From the NCBI RefSeq assembly GCF_964355755.1, contig NC_092677.1:4345001-4409000 (forward strand): DNA of 64,000 nt. The letters run 5' to 3'. Of this stretch, positions 49,301 to 63,400 are shown in pieces. A program made the translations under genes and the position numbers. Positions within the stretch are counted from its first letter, which is position 1. Every line of letters starts with the position of its first letter. This DNA comes from Antedon mediterranea (lineage: Eukaryota; Echinodermata; Crinoidea; Comatulida; Antedonidae). Under the pieces are notes generated by a model, which was not told the DNA's origin, searched no databases, and saw nothing but the letters and a program-made list of their open reading frames with translations.

Positions 49301-52300
49301 TTGATTGATTCAAAGAATGACTGGTAGATCTTCATAGATCTACCACTATCACCGACACAATTCTAAGCAATACACACATTATCAATTATCCTATACATTT
49401 AATTTTTCCCTATATGTTGATCTTCAATTTCTTTTGAAAGTTTAAGTTAGCCTACTTAGGTAATATTTGTTTTCAAATAAATGACATAAGTATAAATTAA
49501 AGTAATGGCTTTTAAGAAGTGTTACTTTTTTTCTCCTTACAGGTTGCAATGAAGAGTTTGAATTTCAGTGTGATAATAAGCAGTGTATTGACAAGGCTTA
49601 CATTTGTAACGATATAGAAGACTGTTATGATTATAGTGATGAACGTTCATGTAAGTTATTTTTAATCTGTTAGCCTGTGTGTCCTATGACTGTGTTAAAC
49701 ATGTAATGACAAATGTGTTTGTTTCATTGGTATTTACTCTCAACATTATGCTTCATTTGATTTTAGGTAATTGCTCAAGATTTCTTTGTAATAACAAGAA
49801 ATGTGTTAACATTTACGCTGATTGTAACGGATTAGACGAATGCGGGGATGGCTCTGATGAAATGTTCTGTAATGATACAGGTTTGTGTAGTCTTTCTACA
49901 CCAATTTGGTCAAACTCGGCCCTAAACCAACTCGGCTCTTATCAACTCGGCTCCAAGTCTCGGTCTCAAATTAACACTTCTCAAGCCAACTCGACCCCTT
50001 GTCAACTCGGCCCCCAAGTCAAATTGGCCACAAACTATTCTGTCTTAATGAAGTGATTAATTAAGATTTTGAAGCAAATAAAATTATTTTCGGCAGTTGT
50101 ATCAAGGTATTGACAATTCGGCAAGTGATGTTAGATTTAAATTTATATATTTATATTATTATATATGTATTAGGCCTATAACTTAAGTAATTTTTTTGTA
50201 GGAATTCATTATCAAACACACGATCCTTCAAACTGGACGGATGACTGGTTTTTGCAATACGTAGACAAATTAGACATAGGTTTTGATATAACTACAGCAG
50301 TAAAATTGTTTAAACAAAACTTTAAAAATTGGGGATTTGAGCGAGTTTCAGGAGAGTTTCCACCAGACTGGATTAAGTTCCTTGTCTTCAGTAGCACGGC
50401 AGACTATAGCGATCTACAGAATGTTCTAAAACTTACCCAAGAAGAATTATTGGAACTAGGACATCAGGCTCAGCAGATGATTTTACAGTGTACTTATGGT
50501 GGTACGAAATGTGATATTGAAAAGTACGTGATACTTACAAAAACACCCAGTTTTTGACGAAACTGAAATATTTAAAAATAATTATAAAAAATAAATATAA
50601 ACAAGTTTGTGTTTCGGTTTTATTTTTTTCATTTTTCATTTCTAAAATATTATGTAAATGGAAATGATAACCAACAAAATCAAAGCCTGTACACAGTTTA
50701 TCAAATTTAAATAGAAAACAATTTAAAAGACAATAAAATGTTCAAACATGACATTACAGTGAAAATCTTAAACAAAAAATGTTGGTGAAACTAGACTGTG
50801 GTTTACATATAAATAGATTAATTCCACAAAACACAAAGCAATATATTTGTTGTGACTAGTAGTGACAGGCCTGATCGCAAATGAATTCCTTATTTGATTT
50901 CAGGGATTTTCATCTATTTCAACATGACAAATACGGTAACTGCTATACATTTAATAGTCAGAAGGTTGAAAATGCGATAGTTCACAATGTAACACAACCA
51001 GGTGCCGAAAAGGGTTAGTTGATTATCCGATTATAAGAATTGTTTCAAAGGATTTAAAAAAGATCCAAAGTGTATGTATAATTATAACGAACAAAACATT
51101 TAGATTCTATTCGTAATTTGAATATATTACGTGCGTTTATGTTGGGTATTTTGTGATCGATATCCTTATTCATTCATTTTATTTAATACCTATTTACTGT
51201 TTGATGATAAAGGTTTATGGCTAACGCTGTACACAGAACAACATGAATATGTTAGTATCTTCGGACAAGATAGTGGCATCAAAGTGTTGGTGCATAATCA
51301 ATTTGAAACACCGTTTCCAGAAGAAAATGCCATCACCGTCTCACCAGGCAGAGCTACGTCATTAGGCATCAAAAGGGTAAACATCATCTTTCTCATCCGT
51401 GGCAGAATGTTTTTCTTCATACCATTTGGACAACATAGGACATACTACCTAAAATCGTGACTGAAAAACATGACTGTCAAGAAAAGAGCGAGGAAGCGAG
51501 CCCCAACGTCCCCGCATGCGCACAGTGAATTAAAACGACTTATGTAACCTTAGGTTCTAGATCTTCTGTAGCTCCTTATAATATTAAGATTGATACACCT
51601 TTTTTCAAATTACCTTCCAAGTTCTACAGAAAGTCAAACAATATTTTTGTTTACAGCACGAACTGATTCGGAAAGGCCAGCCATATGGTAACTGTATAGG
51701 TGAAGATGCAAGAGTGAAGAACTTGATTTACAAGGGAGACACAGTGTACACAGCTACTGTAAATATAACTATATCATTCATGTTTATTCTAAAGCACACC
51801 TTTTGAACGCCATTAAATGATTTTTAAAACTGGAAATTAACCATAACATGCGCTGCAGCATTTACATCGTTTAGTTGTCTTTCCTGAACTCTACTGTTAT
51901 AACAGGCCTAAGCAGCATATATCTTTGTTAAAAATAATATACTTATTTTTATAATTGCTGTAAATGGTAGGCATACGTCACAATTTGTATTAATATGTGT
52001 ATAGTCATCGTTATCACCATCTTCTTCATACAAAACCAACATGATTACATCATTACCTTAATTTTAATTGATTTTCTATAGGCTTGCCAAAAATCGTGTT
52101 TACAACTAAAGTTACTAGAAGTTTGCGACTGTGTGGACACATTGCGTTATAATGGTTCCCGGCGTTGCCAACTACTGGATCTTGAACAAGGCTAGTTTAA
52201 ACAATAATTAACACCTTAAAGCCTGTTTTCCACTAAGAGAGTATTCGTTTGAATCGAAAGTACTCATTATTCAGATTCCAAATCACTTTATGCGACGAAT

Positions 52301-53661
52301 TCTATAGTTCCTTGAGTTCATCGAACTGTTTGAACTAGAATCCGCAGAAAAAGTATTTGTAAGATGCAAATACACATGTGCATTAATAACAATAATACTT
52401 CATTCATAAACACTCATTCCGTTAGCCGAGGAGTAAGCACATTTTAGGCCTAATTGCTATTTTTCAAAATCTCAACATATTCCATTATTACCTATTAAAA
52501 CATTGATATACAATATGAATACTGGATCCAAACGCGCTATTTTCCTTTTTATTTGCAGTAAAATATTATATTTTTAAGGTCTATACATTTTGTTTTACCA
52601 ATAGAACGCTGCCGCCAATTTGTGAATTATCTTCATTCTCAATATGTGATGCAATGTGATTGCCCAGTTGCTTGTCGGTAAGTTAAACTCGCCTCTGGTG
52701 ATAACACTATGTTGAATTGAATTATAGTTATCACAAATTAAACAATATCATTGTACTGAAACGTATGGCATATTATGTAGGTGAGGTCCTCTAATAATTC
52801 CTATTTTTGTTATTTTTAGTGGAATTACACATGAAAAGACCGTATCACAATCACTTTGGCCTTCTGACAGATATGTGGTAGGTTTGCTGGTGGTTCTTCG
52901 TGCGAAGTATTTAATAATACAGTATAGAATAAAACATTATTACGAATGGACTATAACTAATGCTGATTACTGAGTTACTATAACATTTTAAATCATCTAG
53001 AAAACTTTGCTTGACAGCATTTACGTCCTTGATCCAAGATACAGTGAACATGTATACGATCTTGAAACGGCACAGTAAGTAGCATGTTTAAAAAAGAGGC
53101 ATTGTTATGCAATTGTTGTAATGATTTGATTATCTCTGAAAAACAATTTTTGTAGCCTTTTTTGTATAATACGGTAACTATTTATTATAATTATTTTTTA
53201 AATGTGTGTAAACAGACGAAATCTTGCTCGTCTGAACGTGTATTATGAGGATCTATCGTACGTCTCCATATCTGAAGTACCAGCTTATACAGTAAGTATA
53301 CACAGTCAAATCTAGTCGGTCTTTCGACGTTTGCATATATCACAAAATGGCAAAATACACAAACATCTATTTCTAGATCCCTGGAAATTGAGATAGTACT
53401 TCCATTGATAGTTGGGGTCGGGTGAAGTGTATGAAACATTTAAAGTTTCTATGTAAAAATACAGCCTACGTTGATAGCTTATTGTATTCTGAATTTCAGT
53501 GGCAAAGCCTCTTCGGTGACGTAGGAGGAACTCTGGGGCTGTATATTGGTCTTTCATTGCTAACTGTTGTCGAATTTTGCGAATTCTTCATTGATATTCT
53601 TCTTTATTGTTGTAACAAAATGGTGAAGAGGAACAAAGTACAGAACTCACCCGAGTTGTAG
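46315..53661 (+). CDS. Gene 5: DEG/ENaC-LDLa gene, complete but frameshifted in exon 4
   Basis: Exons: 46315-46524, 46974-47127, 47768-47887, 48186-48319, 48580-48741, 49003-49230, 49543-49650, 49767-49880, 50202-50523, 50904-51013, 51213-51376, 51657-51758, 52082-52190, 52605-52677, 52820-52877, 53001-53074, 53216-53291 and 53500-53661. All exons match the family, but exon 4 has two extra bases (AATATAGAGATTG where gene 2 has AATATAGATTG). Read through, this meets a TAG in exon 5, so the plain transcript would make a short LDLa fragment after TM1. Exon 4 is phase 1-1, so skipping it would restore an in-frame channel with six LDLa modules. Without the two bases the protein would be 825 aa. 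Exon 9 is 9 nt shorter than in genes 1, 3, 4 and 6. Real pseudogene, skipped exon or base-call error cannot be told apart here. Confidence 0.82.
47385..47664 (+). repeat. 32-bp minisatellite in intron 2 of gene 5, about 9 copies
   Basis: Same unit as in gene 2 but nine highly uniform copies; one carries GTTTCT for GTCTCT. It ends about 100 bp before exon 3. Confidence 0.92.
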
Positions 53662-55482
53662 TTTCTTTGATGCAACCGCATGGAAAATTCATATTTCCTA
53701 TTTTCTTGTATATAACTTCAGTCTTATAGACAAGAAGAGTAGGCTTAACACAGTAGATTTACATTATTAGATTATGTAATTTATACACACCAACTTTTAT
53801 TTTAGGGAATTTTACAGCTCACTATGTCGGTCGGTTGGTCGGTAAACTTGAGCACGCGACTGCAGCCATGCATATGGCCTTGTTCTATGAACTAGCACAA
53901 TATATTTTCCTCTTTTATAGAACTTTAAACACTGTATACCAAATTAAATTTAATAAATTGCCACATAGTTTATAAGTACTTTCTTTTAGGGAAGGATGCG
54001 GTATATTTATGTGTGTATATTTCATAGTAAAGGAACATGGAGATGACTAAAGTACACAATTTGTTCGGCAATTAAAAATAGCACGTCAATAGAATAGTCA
54101 ATCTTGTGACGATCAAGTAATAGAAATCATTATTAAATACAACACAATATAATCAAAGAAAAGAGTACTTTTGTCCACTTTGAAGTGTATTTAGTACAAT
54201 GATTTATTGTGCTTGATATCAATTTTAGACTGTATACTGGAATTTGTACAGGTCTTTTTTTGCATAGTTAATTTAGATTGTAGAGGTTATTATGCCTTAT
54301 ATCAACCTACCTGTTTGTCTTGAACTATTTACAAATTGTAAATTAAAAAATCAATCGATGCATGTTTTTTATTTTTTTTTAAATACGCAATTCTGCAATA
54401 CTAAATAACGTTTTAGTTTTATTATTATTTAGCATTATTTTTCTTTATTTATTTATACTACACATTTTATGAATATGTATTGTTATATCCCAAGATGTAT
54501 TTTAAGTGGAGAGAGGCACTATATGTCAACATATCATATTCATGGTCCTCTTCCCATGACGGTTGTTACATAATGCTTTGCATTTCTTTTTCTTTTTTAA
54601 AAATTGTATTTATATGATTCATATGGACATTTTGTCTGAAATAAAGTTGAATTGAATAGTAAGCCTATTCTAATTGTTAAGCTTACTATTCATAATAAGA
54701 TTTACTTGTGTTTTTAAGTCCTGATGATAACTTATTATCTTAATAAATAAATTAGCCTAAATTTTAGAGACCTACCAAAAATCAAACGATGTATGCATTA
54801 GCATATAAACTTTCAAAACTTTCTAGTGTGCATACGTAGTTTAATACAATATAGTGCCCTCTATTAATTTTCTAGTCAATGGCTGTTGGCGCGTTCTCTA
54901 TTATGTCATAATTAATCATGAATTATTCATGATTTCTGCCCACGTTCGTCCTGGAAAAAAAATTACGCGGGCTGTTGCAGTGCAGTTAGAAACAGTGTTT
55001 TTCAGGACACAGTAAATTGCTTAGTTTTAAAGCATTAGGCTAGCAAAGACACGCTATCGTATTGATCTGCTACCGTACCATCAGTACATTGGCCAATTTG
55101 TCTTAATCTCACATAAGTGGCGTTGATTAAGTGGGCCTATCCAATACATAATTATGAATTCCCTAATCAAATTAGCAAACCTCAAAGTCAATAGTATAAT
55201 AGCATTTTGTATTAATGTACACGTACGCTTGATGTGTGTTGATCGTCGCAATTTGTTCATTTTGTTGCTACTGCGCTGCTTGATACAACGATTACTAATA
55301 AGTTCTCGTAATTGGACGCCCACAACCGTATCCATGGAAACGCATCAACTATTTAAAAAAATTGACGCGTTATGTATTATGGCTTTTAAGAATGCGATAT
55401 CTTAGAAAGACGACACATCTCAATAATTCTGTTACAAACAAAATCTATGGCAATAATGGAAGATTGTTGTTGAAAACACAAG

Positions 55483-55683
55483 ATGAGTGATAAAGAAACG
55501 TTTGAAGAGATAACTTCTAAATTCGGTACAAGTAATTGCCTTCTACATCAAAATGTCAATAATTTAAAGATCGATAAATATCTGAATAAGATAGAAAAAC
55601 AAAATCCAATAATTGTAACTTTGTACATATTAGTTTTTTTCTTCACATTAATACAAAATTGTTTAAAATTCCTTTTGGGTTAA
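55483..55683 (+). CDS. Possible small tail-anchored membrane protein (66 codons), copy 2
   Basis: Same frame as at 24673 with D-to-Y, N-to-K and K-to-E changes just before the hydrophobic segment. All three visible changes are non-synonymous, which does not argue for constraint. Confidence 0.22.
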   Translation: MSDKETFEEITSKFGTSNCLLHQNVNNLKIDKYLNKIEKQNPIIVTLYILVFFFTLIQNCLKFLLG

Positions 55684-56101
55684 TCTAATGGATATTCTAT
55701 AGACCTTATTATTATATTACCTTGTTTTATCGTTGTTTGTGTGATTTATACTGTAGCTAGTTAGGATTAGTACGTTCAATTAAAATATGTTTACATGATC
55801 AAAAAAAAACCTTTCATAATATAGAATAATACAGGTTACATTCCAATTTAATCAAGTACAATATATACTATAATTTTAGTAGCATCTCTTTGCATCCTTA
55901 AATAGTAGCTATAATTTAAAAAAAAGTCGATATGTAATATAGGATCATAGTAAAAATATGCATTGTCACCAAAAATGTTTATTATTGACAAATGTGTAAA
56001 ATGAGGACGACTAGTACTATTTTATTGTTTGAACTTAGAAATGGAAAAAAAAAATCGATCATTTTAATCAAATTTATTTTCGAAATTCTTTTTCATTATA
56101 G

Positions 56102-56203
56102 ATGGCCTTGAGAGCTAACCGAAAGACATGGCAACAATTGAAGGCAGCTAGTCACCAACAGCAACAGCAACTATGGAACATGGAACCAATCAAAATGTCC
56201 TAA
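56102..56203 (+). CDS. Short exon-like ORF (33 aa), copy 2
   Basis: Same as 25290-25391, with the same acceptor (TTTTTCATTATAG) and the same stop. Confidence 0.22.
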   Translation: MALRANRKTWQQLKAASHQQQQQLWNMEPIKMS

Positions 56204-57409
56204 GCAAGTCATGTCGTCTGCTGAAGATACAGTTACATCAATTGGTGTTTACTCCCTCTTCCAAAATTATTGATTTTTCTTTTACTAAATTATGAATTAT
56301 ATTTGTCAGACAAACATTTATTGTGTATTTAGATGAAAATGTAAATAAACAAACATGTTGTAATTGAAATGCTGTATTTTGTGTATTTAATATAATATAG
56401 ACTTCTTTCTATGTATAAAATTACTTTTACTCTTCACATTTTGTTCTTTCAATATAAGTTTTAATATAAACTAGAAAGGCACTTCGAGAGTGCAAACCTC
56501 GCCTAGCCTAGGCATATGGAAATGTATGTTTCCATACAGCTATGAAACCATCCTTTAACATTTTATGTATTTATAACCTTTTGACTAATCTTCCTAACAA
56601 ATAGAAAGAAACGAACAAACAAATGCACACACGTGATCGACCACATAACCTCTCGCCATTTTGGGCGAAGGTAACAACAATTACATACGAGAAACATTAA
56701 TATCAACTGTTAAAAGGGTAATATCAACAGACCGAACACGTTATTTGATTGGCTTGGTCATGATCAGCGCGCGGAAGCATGATTAACGGTGAATGTGAAT
56801 CTACCTATGTGATTGGTCACTTGTGCGTTGCGCGTACTTTCTTGCATATCATTATACCGTAGTGTCTACAATCATAATCGCAATATACAATACAAGTACT
56901 CGTATAGTATTCGTATTTTAAATTGCGTTGTTGCTGTAAAGTATTTAGTAAAACCAGAGATAGAGTTATAATCACATTTACATATTGTAAGAAAGTGTGA
57001 TGAACAATGAATATGTCTTCTAATTAACTGGCAAATGTTAGGCTTAGGAAATTCTCAAATGATTAGAAATATCGATCGGATTTCGAATAAATATCTTCTT
57101 AAATAATGTTACAATAATCTGGAAGACGCTCATTTTAAAGTTTTTTGCAGATAACAAGCATCGTTCTATCGGAGACTAGTAATTTATTATAAAACATAAC
57201 AGGTTTCCATTTTTATTTTGCCTTTCTGTTTACGAAAAAAGTATCACGACCTACGCGGGAAAAACGAATATTGTCTGTGATATCTATATATTTTCGTAAC
57301 TTTACGAATTGTACGTCCACGCATTATTAAGAGACGGGTAGATGCATTGGTTGACACAGCTAGGGCCAATTAAGAAACGAAATCAACATTGAAATTGGCC
57401 TAAGAAAAT

Positions 57410-60400
57410 ATGGCTCAAGAAGAGGACTCTGTACTTGGAATAAGTCGAAAGTTTGGAGAAAACACTTCTTCACATGGTATACCACGGATAGTAGCGTCAA
57501 AATCGTATTTTGGAAAGATCTTCTGGAGTTGTTTGTATGTTGCTTCTCTAGGAGCGTTCACTTGGCAGGCCTATGTCCTCATCGATACATACTTCAAGTT
57601 TGAAGTTTCTATCAAAGTAAGTCGAATTCAAAAGGTGTATAGTTTAACTTCACTCAAGGGCTATACATACAAAATCGAGGTTTACACTTTTGTACATTTA
57701 AAGCTCTGTCTGCACCATCAATTTTTGTGAAAAAAAAAATTGATGTGCCCATGTATAGACACGATGATGTCATATCTCTACCATAGTGGACACATCACAT
57801 TATTTTGGTTGTCTAAGTAGTTTGATAGTGTAGACAGAGCCCAAGGAACTGCATTCATACGGCCCTTTTGTGGTCAATTGAATAATGACCCGATATTCCT
57901 TTATAATAGGCCTATAGTAACTTCTACATTTAGGCCTAACATCAAATTCATACATTTGCAGGGCTTTAACAGTAACGTTTGACTTATTTCCATTTTTGTA
58001 GAACTGAAATAGCAATTCTTTATAAAAGATTAAATCAAATTATTAATTACGCAAATTTATATTAGAAAAGAAATGAATTTCTTGAAGTATTTCTTGTTTT
58101 GATTTTATTCGTTCAGTAATTAATTAATAAAACGAATATTTCTTGCTTTGCTTTTATTTATTTTTGTCAGTACGTCGTTGAAAACTCAGATGCCAGACCC
58201 TTGCAATTTCCCGCCGTTACCTTGTGCAATACAAATCAAGTTCGCCGGTCTGTTTTGGCGTTACGTCATGAGTATGAGATACTATCGTCCATTGAAAACT
58301 ACACAAATCGTTTACAATATTACGGTAAAACATTTTTTATTAGTATTTTGCGTCAATGTTTTGTTTTGTCAGCTCTGTCTTTATGGGACCATATATGGAC
58401 CCGATGATGTCATATCAGTACCATCACACTTTTTTTTACACAAACTAGTTTGATAGTTTCTTTATTTTTTTATACCATATTTAATGAGGGTGATCCATCC
58501 AGCAATTGCTGATCATTAAGGGCCCTCAGAAGTTCACAAGACAAACATATAGGTAGGCCTACACAAGATGCTCTACATAAACAAAGTCTTTATTACAAGT
58601 CTTTGGGAGTAGAGTTGTAATTTTGTCCTTAGAAAAAATCCTGACATGTGACAGGACTTGAACCCAGGAACCTTGGAGTGGTAGCCAAGTATCATAACCA
58701 CCAAGCCACAACTCCACTGCACTCTCTAGTGTAGACAGAGCTTAACGTTTAATATATCATATATCAACGTGATAATAGTTTCTTCAATGGACTTCTCAAA
58801 ACTTTGAAAAGAAGTGCTTTTGTAGGTCAGATCAGTGTCTACATTCAATTCTATCAATACTATTTCACACTTCCAAATGGCCCTGTTCCATTTTACCATT
58901 AAGGACCTAATAATTGTTTAGTCAGAGCGAAAACATCTCTATGGTAAGACTTTTTTCCCCAAACCTAACGCTTTATCTTTGCTTCTCTATCTGAAAAAAA
59001 ACATCAATGGGTGTATGTAGGCCTAAATATGTATTCACATTTGTTTCTGCAGCTCCGTGTAAGGCTGGAGATTTTCATTGCGACAACAACAAGTGTGTTA
59101 AAGATTACAGGGTGTGCAACGGTATTGATGATTGTGGTGATAAGTCAGATGAACAAAACTACTGTCTACCTGAAGGTAAGTATTGGAATTTTTATCCACC
59201 CGTAAAATGATGGAACGCACGAGTATTATTGATAATTTAGTAATAATTTTTAACACCACCATTGCTGTCTTTCTGTGATTGCGCTAGTTACAATCCGTTA
59301 TGCATGAGTAATTATTAGTGAATGACGTAATGCATAAAGTGTAAGATTGTATTCGTGGTCCACTGCGAATTCCGGTAAATGCGTCTTGCTTTTAAAAAGA
59401 CAGTGTGTCTAAATAAAGTACGACGAATGCATTTAGCTGAGTATCATTGTTTTGTACTTGTCGTCAGAAAAGAGTATTGACCGACATAATATTTCATTAC
59501 TAATCATTATTATATTTATTTAGCATTAGTTCCGTGTCGATCTGGGTATAAGAGGTGTCAAATTGGAGGAGAATCCGGTTATTGTATTAGCGAAGACAGA
59601 TGGTGTGATAGAAATGTAGATTGTTACGACGGAGAAGACGAAGTTTGTACAGCGAATGACAGTGAGTAACATTAAGTTAAAGAAAATTAAATTACCCAAC
59701 TTCCTTAACATATTACTCCTTAAAATCAGAATAACAATGGAATATATATTAGGAAGAAGTATAAAATCATTGTATTTATCATTTCAAAATTAAATTAATA
59801 AAAGTAGTGGTTAATGCCACAAAAAAGAGAAAAAAAAAAACCATTTCTTACCGTACGAGGTATTGTGCATGCGCACTGAATCCTGTCAGACATAAACTAT
59901 TCGCGCATGCGTACTTATCAACCATCTATTAGAATCACGCCTATAGTCATAGCCCAAAGTATGAGTTGGACTAGAATTACTATCAAAATTGAAAAGTTCC
60001 CATGCGCTGGATTATGCGAATTCATTATCATGTTTTGCGATCTACGATAAGAGTTCATAACATTTACGCGAATATATTCGATTAGTTAAAAGCAAACTTT
60101 ATGCATTTATTTCAGTTAAGTGCAAGGACGATGAATTTTCATGTAAAAGCGGGGTAGAGGCGTCTTTTGAAACTGAATTTGTTGAAAAATATGGGACTAA
60201 GTATTGCATTAGTGACAATCTAAAATGTGATGGTATTAAACATTGTGCGAATTATGCTGACGAAGCAAATTGTCCAGGTGATGTAATAAAATGTTGTCTT
60301 GGTAATTTGAGTATGTTCAAAATATCGATATTTATTAATAGCGATAGCGCTTTTGTATACAAGCACCAAAACCATAGCCATACAATCTAAACGCTCTACT

Positions 60401-63400
60401 TTACATTTTTGGTAGGCCTATTAATGTTATGCATCCTCAAAATATCCAAGGACCTGCTTGTATAGGAAGAATGGTTCTTGGGACAGGAGGTGTAAGTGGT
60501 AGGCCTAGATAAAATGTCACTGTCAATCTAGTACAAATTGATACTCGTTGTTTTTGTAGCAGGACAATGTAATGAGAAGGAAGAATTTACATGTGGAGAT
60601 ATCATTTGCATCCCGAATGATTATAAGTGCGACGGGTTTTGTGACTGCGCAGACTGCAGGGACGAGTCTTCAGACATAGTTTGTGTATTTACGTGCACGA
60701 ATGGTAAACAAATACTAAAAGAGGAAACGTGCGATTATAAAAACCAATGTGGTGATAACAGTGATGAAGAAGGATGTACAGAATTTCAAAGTAGGCCTAC
60801 AGTTATTTTAATTTTAATTCATTGATCAATATCAATAATTGTCACCGACTCATTTCTAACCAATAGGCCTACACACAATTTCAAATATTTTCTATAAAGA
60901 ATAATCTTCAATTGCTTTGATGGTTTAAGTTAGCCTACTTAAGTAATATTTGTTTTCAAATAAATTACAAAGTATAAAATTAAAGTAACAACTTTTAAGA
61001 AGAATGTCTTTCTCTTTACAGGTTGCACTGAAGAGTCTGAATTCCAGTGTGATAATAAGCAGTGTATTGTCAAGGCTAACCTTTGTAACGATATAGAAGA
61101 CTGTTATGATTATAGCGATGAACGTTCATGTAGGTTATTTATAATCTGTTAGCCTGTGTGTCCTAGGACTGTGTTTAGCATGTAAAGACAAAAAATGTTT
61201 GTTTTAGTGCTATATAGGCCTACTCTCAACATTATGCTTCATTTAATTTTAGGTAATTGCTCAAGATTTCTTTGTAATAACAAGAAATGTGTTAACATTT
61301 ACGCTGATTGTAACGGATTAGACGAATGCGGCGATGGCTCTGATGAAATGTTTTGTAATGAAAAAAGTGAGTGTAGACGTGTTTTTAAACAACTTTGGTC
61401 TTTAAACTTGTCCCTAAACGGCCCTAATCTAACTCGGCTCTAAACCAACTCGCTCCGAGTAAACTAAACCTCAATAAACTAATCAGTCAACACGTTCCCA
61501 ATAAAGTGACTAACAAGTCTATTCGGCAGTTGTGACAACGTGTTTGATAAATGATGCAGATAAGACAGATTTAAGTTAATATGCCTATATTTGTTATTTT
61601 ATGTAATTAGTATTGTTTTTTTATATAGGAATTCTTTATCAAACACACGATCCTTCAAATTGGACAGATGACTGGTATTTCCAATACGCAGACAAATTAG
61701 ACATAGGTTCTGATACATATGTGCTTGAGACAGCAGTAAAATTATTTAAGGAATACTTCAAAGATTGGGGCTTTGAGAGAGTTTCAGGAGAGTTTCCACC
61801 AGACTGGATTAGATTCCTTGTCTTCAGTAGCACGGCAGACTATAGCGACCTACAGAATGTTCTAAAACTTACCGAAGAAGAATTATTGGAACTAGGACAT
61901 CAGGCTCAGCAGATGATTTTACAGTGTACTTATGCTGGTACGAAGTGTGATATTGAAAAGTACGTGAAAATGGATTTACAGTTTTATTAATGATAACACC
62001 TACAGTAGTGTTTGTTAATATAAAACAAATATAAACAAATCCTCAAATTATTTCTGTTTATGTTTTGTTTTTCATCTCTCAATTTAGAATATATAACATA
62101 TCATTTAAATGGAAAGTATGACCAAAATAGCAAAGCAACTACTGTAGATGCCTACAGGAAAAATCGGAAACAAAAATAGAAGTGGGAATAGACAGTCCTT
62201 ACCTGCACACGTTTTTTTTTTCATTCAGTTAGGTGTCACAAATGAATTTAAGCTTATTTGATTTCAGGGATTTTCACTTATTTCAACATGACAAATACGG
62301 TAACTGCTACACATTTAACAGTCATAAGAAGGAAAATGCAACAAAACACGATGTATCACAACCAGGTGCCGAAAAAGGTAAGTTGGTAACCGATTATAAG
62401 AATCCTAAAAAAGATTTGAGAAAGAGCCGAAGTATTTCAAAATACAAACTAACATAGCATTATTCGATTCGTAGTTTGAATCTTTTTTCACCTATTTACG
62501 TTTTGGTAATAAAGGTTTAAAGCTAACGCTGTACACAGAACAACATGAATATGTTAGTGTCTTCGGACAAGAGAGTGGCATCAAAGTGTCGGTGCATAAT
62601 CAGTTTGAAACACCGTTTCCAGAAGAAAATGCCATTACCGTCTCACCAGGCAGAGCTACTTCATTAGGCATAAAAAAGGTAAACATCATCTTTCTCATCA
62701 TTGACCGATGTTTTCTTCATGTCATGAAGAAGCTCTTGATTTTTGACGACATTTGACATATGTACTTGCTTTGCTTCGTTGATTGCTGCAAAGTATTGGC
62801 ACGCGCACAATCAATTAACATGGCTGCTACAGTCCTATGTTTTTGATAGCTCTATCAGTTTAGTTTAGTTTAGATGGGTAAGTTTAGGCGAGGTGTACCT
62901 TTTTAATCCCATTTGTACAACGGTCGAATCCAGTCGTTTTTTTCACGATCGTTATAATCAAAACTTATATTCTGAAATTTAGACAATTTTTTATTTGCAG
63001 CACGAACTGATTCGGAAAGGCCAGCCGTATGGTAACTGCACAAGTGAAAATGCAACCGTGAAGAACTTGATTTACAAGGGAGACACAGTGTACACAGCTA
63101 CTGTAAATAACAATGATGTCATTCATGTTTATTTTACTCCATGAATTGATTTAAAAATTGAAAGGTTTCCATGTATTGTCTGTTTGTACATTGGTCTGTA
63201 TTCAAATTATTCCTAATCAGCAGATCCAAGTTAAAAATATAAATATTATCATCATTATCATATAATTGCTTTAATGGTAGGTCTACGTCATGATCAATTC
63301 TTACCTATTTAGTATCTATTAACCCAATCATTATTTTCATTTTTTATTTTCAATAGGCTTGCCAAAAATCGTGTTTACAACTAAAGTTACTAGAAGTTTG

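Larger units (their letters stand above)
53662..57409. other. 3' flank of gene 5 and spacer copy 2
   Basis: 53662-54201 is the subtype-specific 3' flank, with a dispersed GTCGGTCGGT repeat (about 53815-53885). From 54202 on it repeats the spacer at 23377-26598: LINE 3' tail, palindromic AT-rich DNA, the small ORFs and the gene 3/6-type 5' flank. The block at 57250-57322 is the conserved 5' block. Confidence 0.72.
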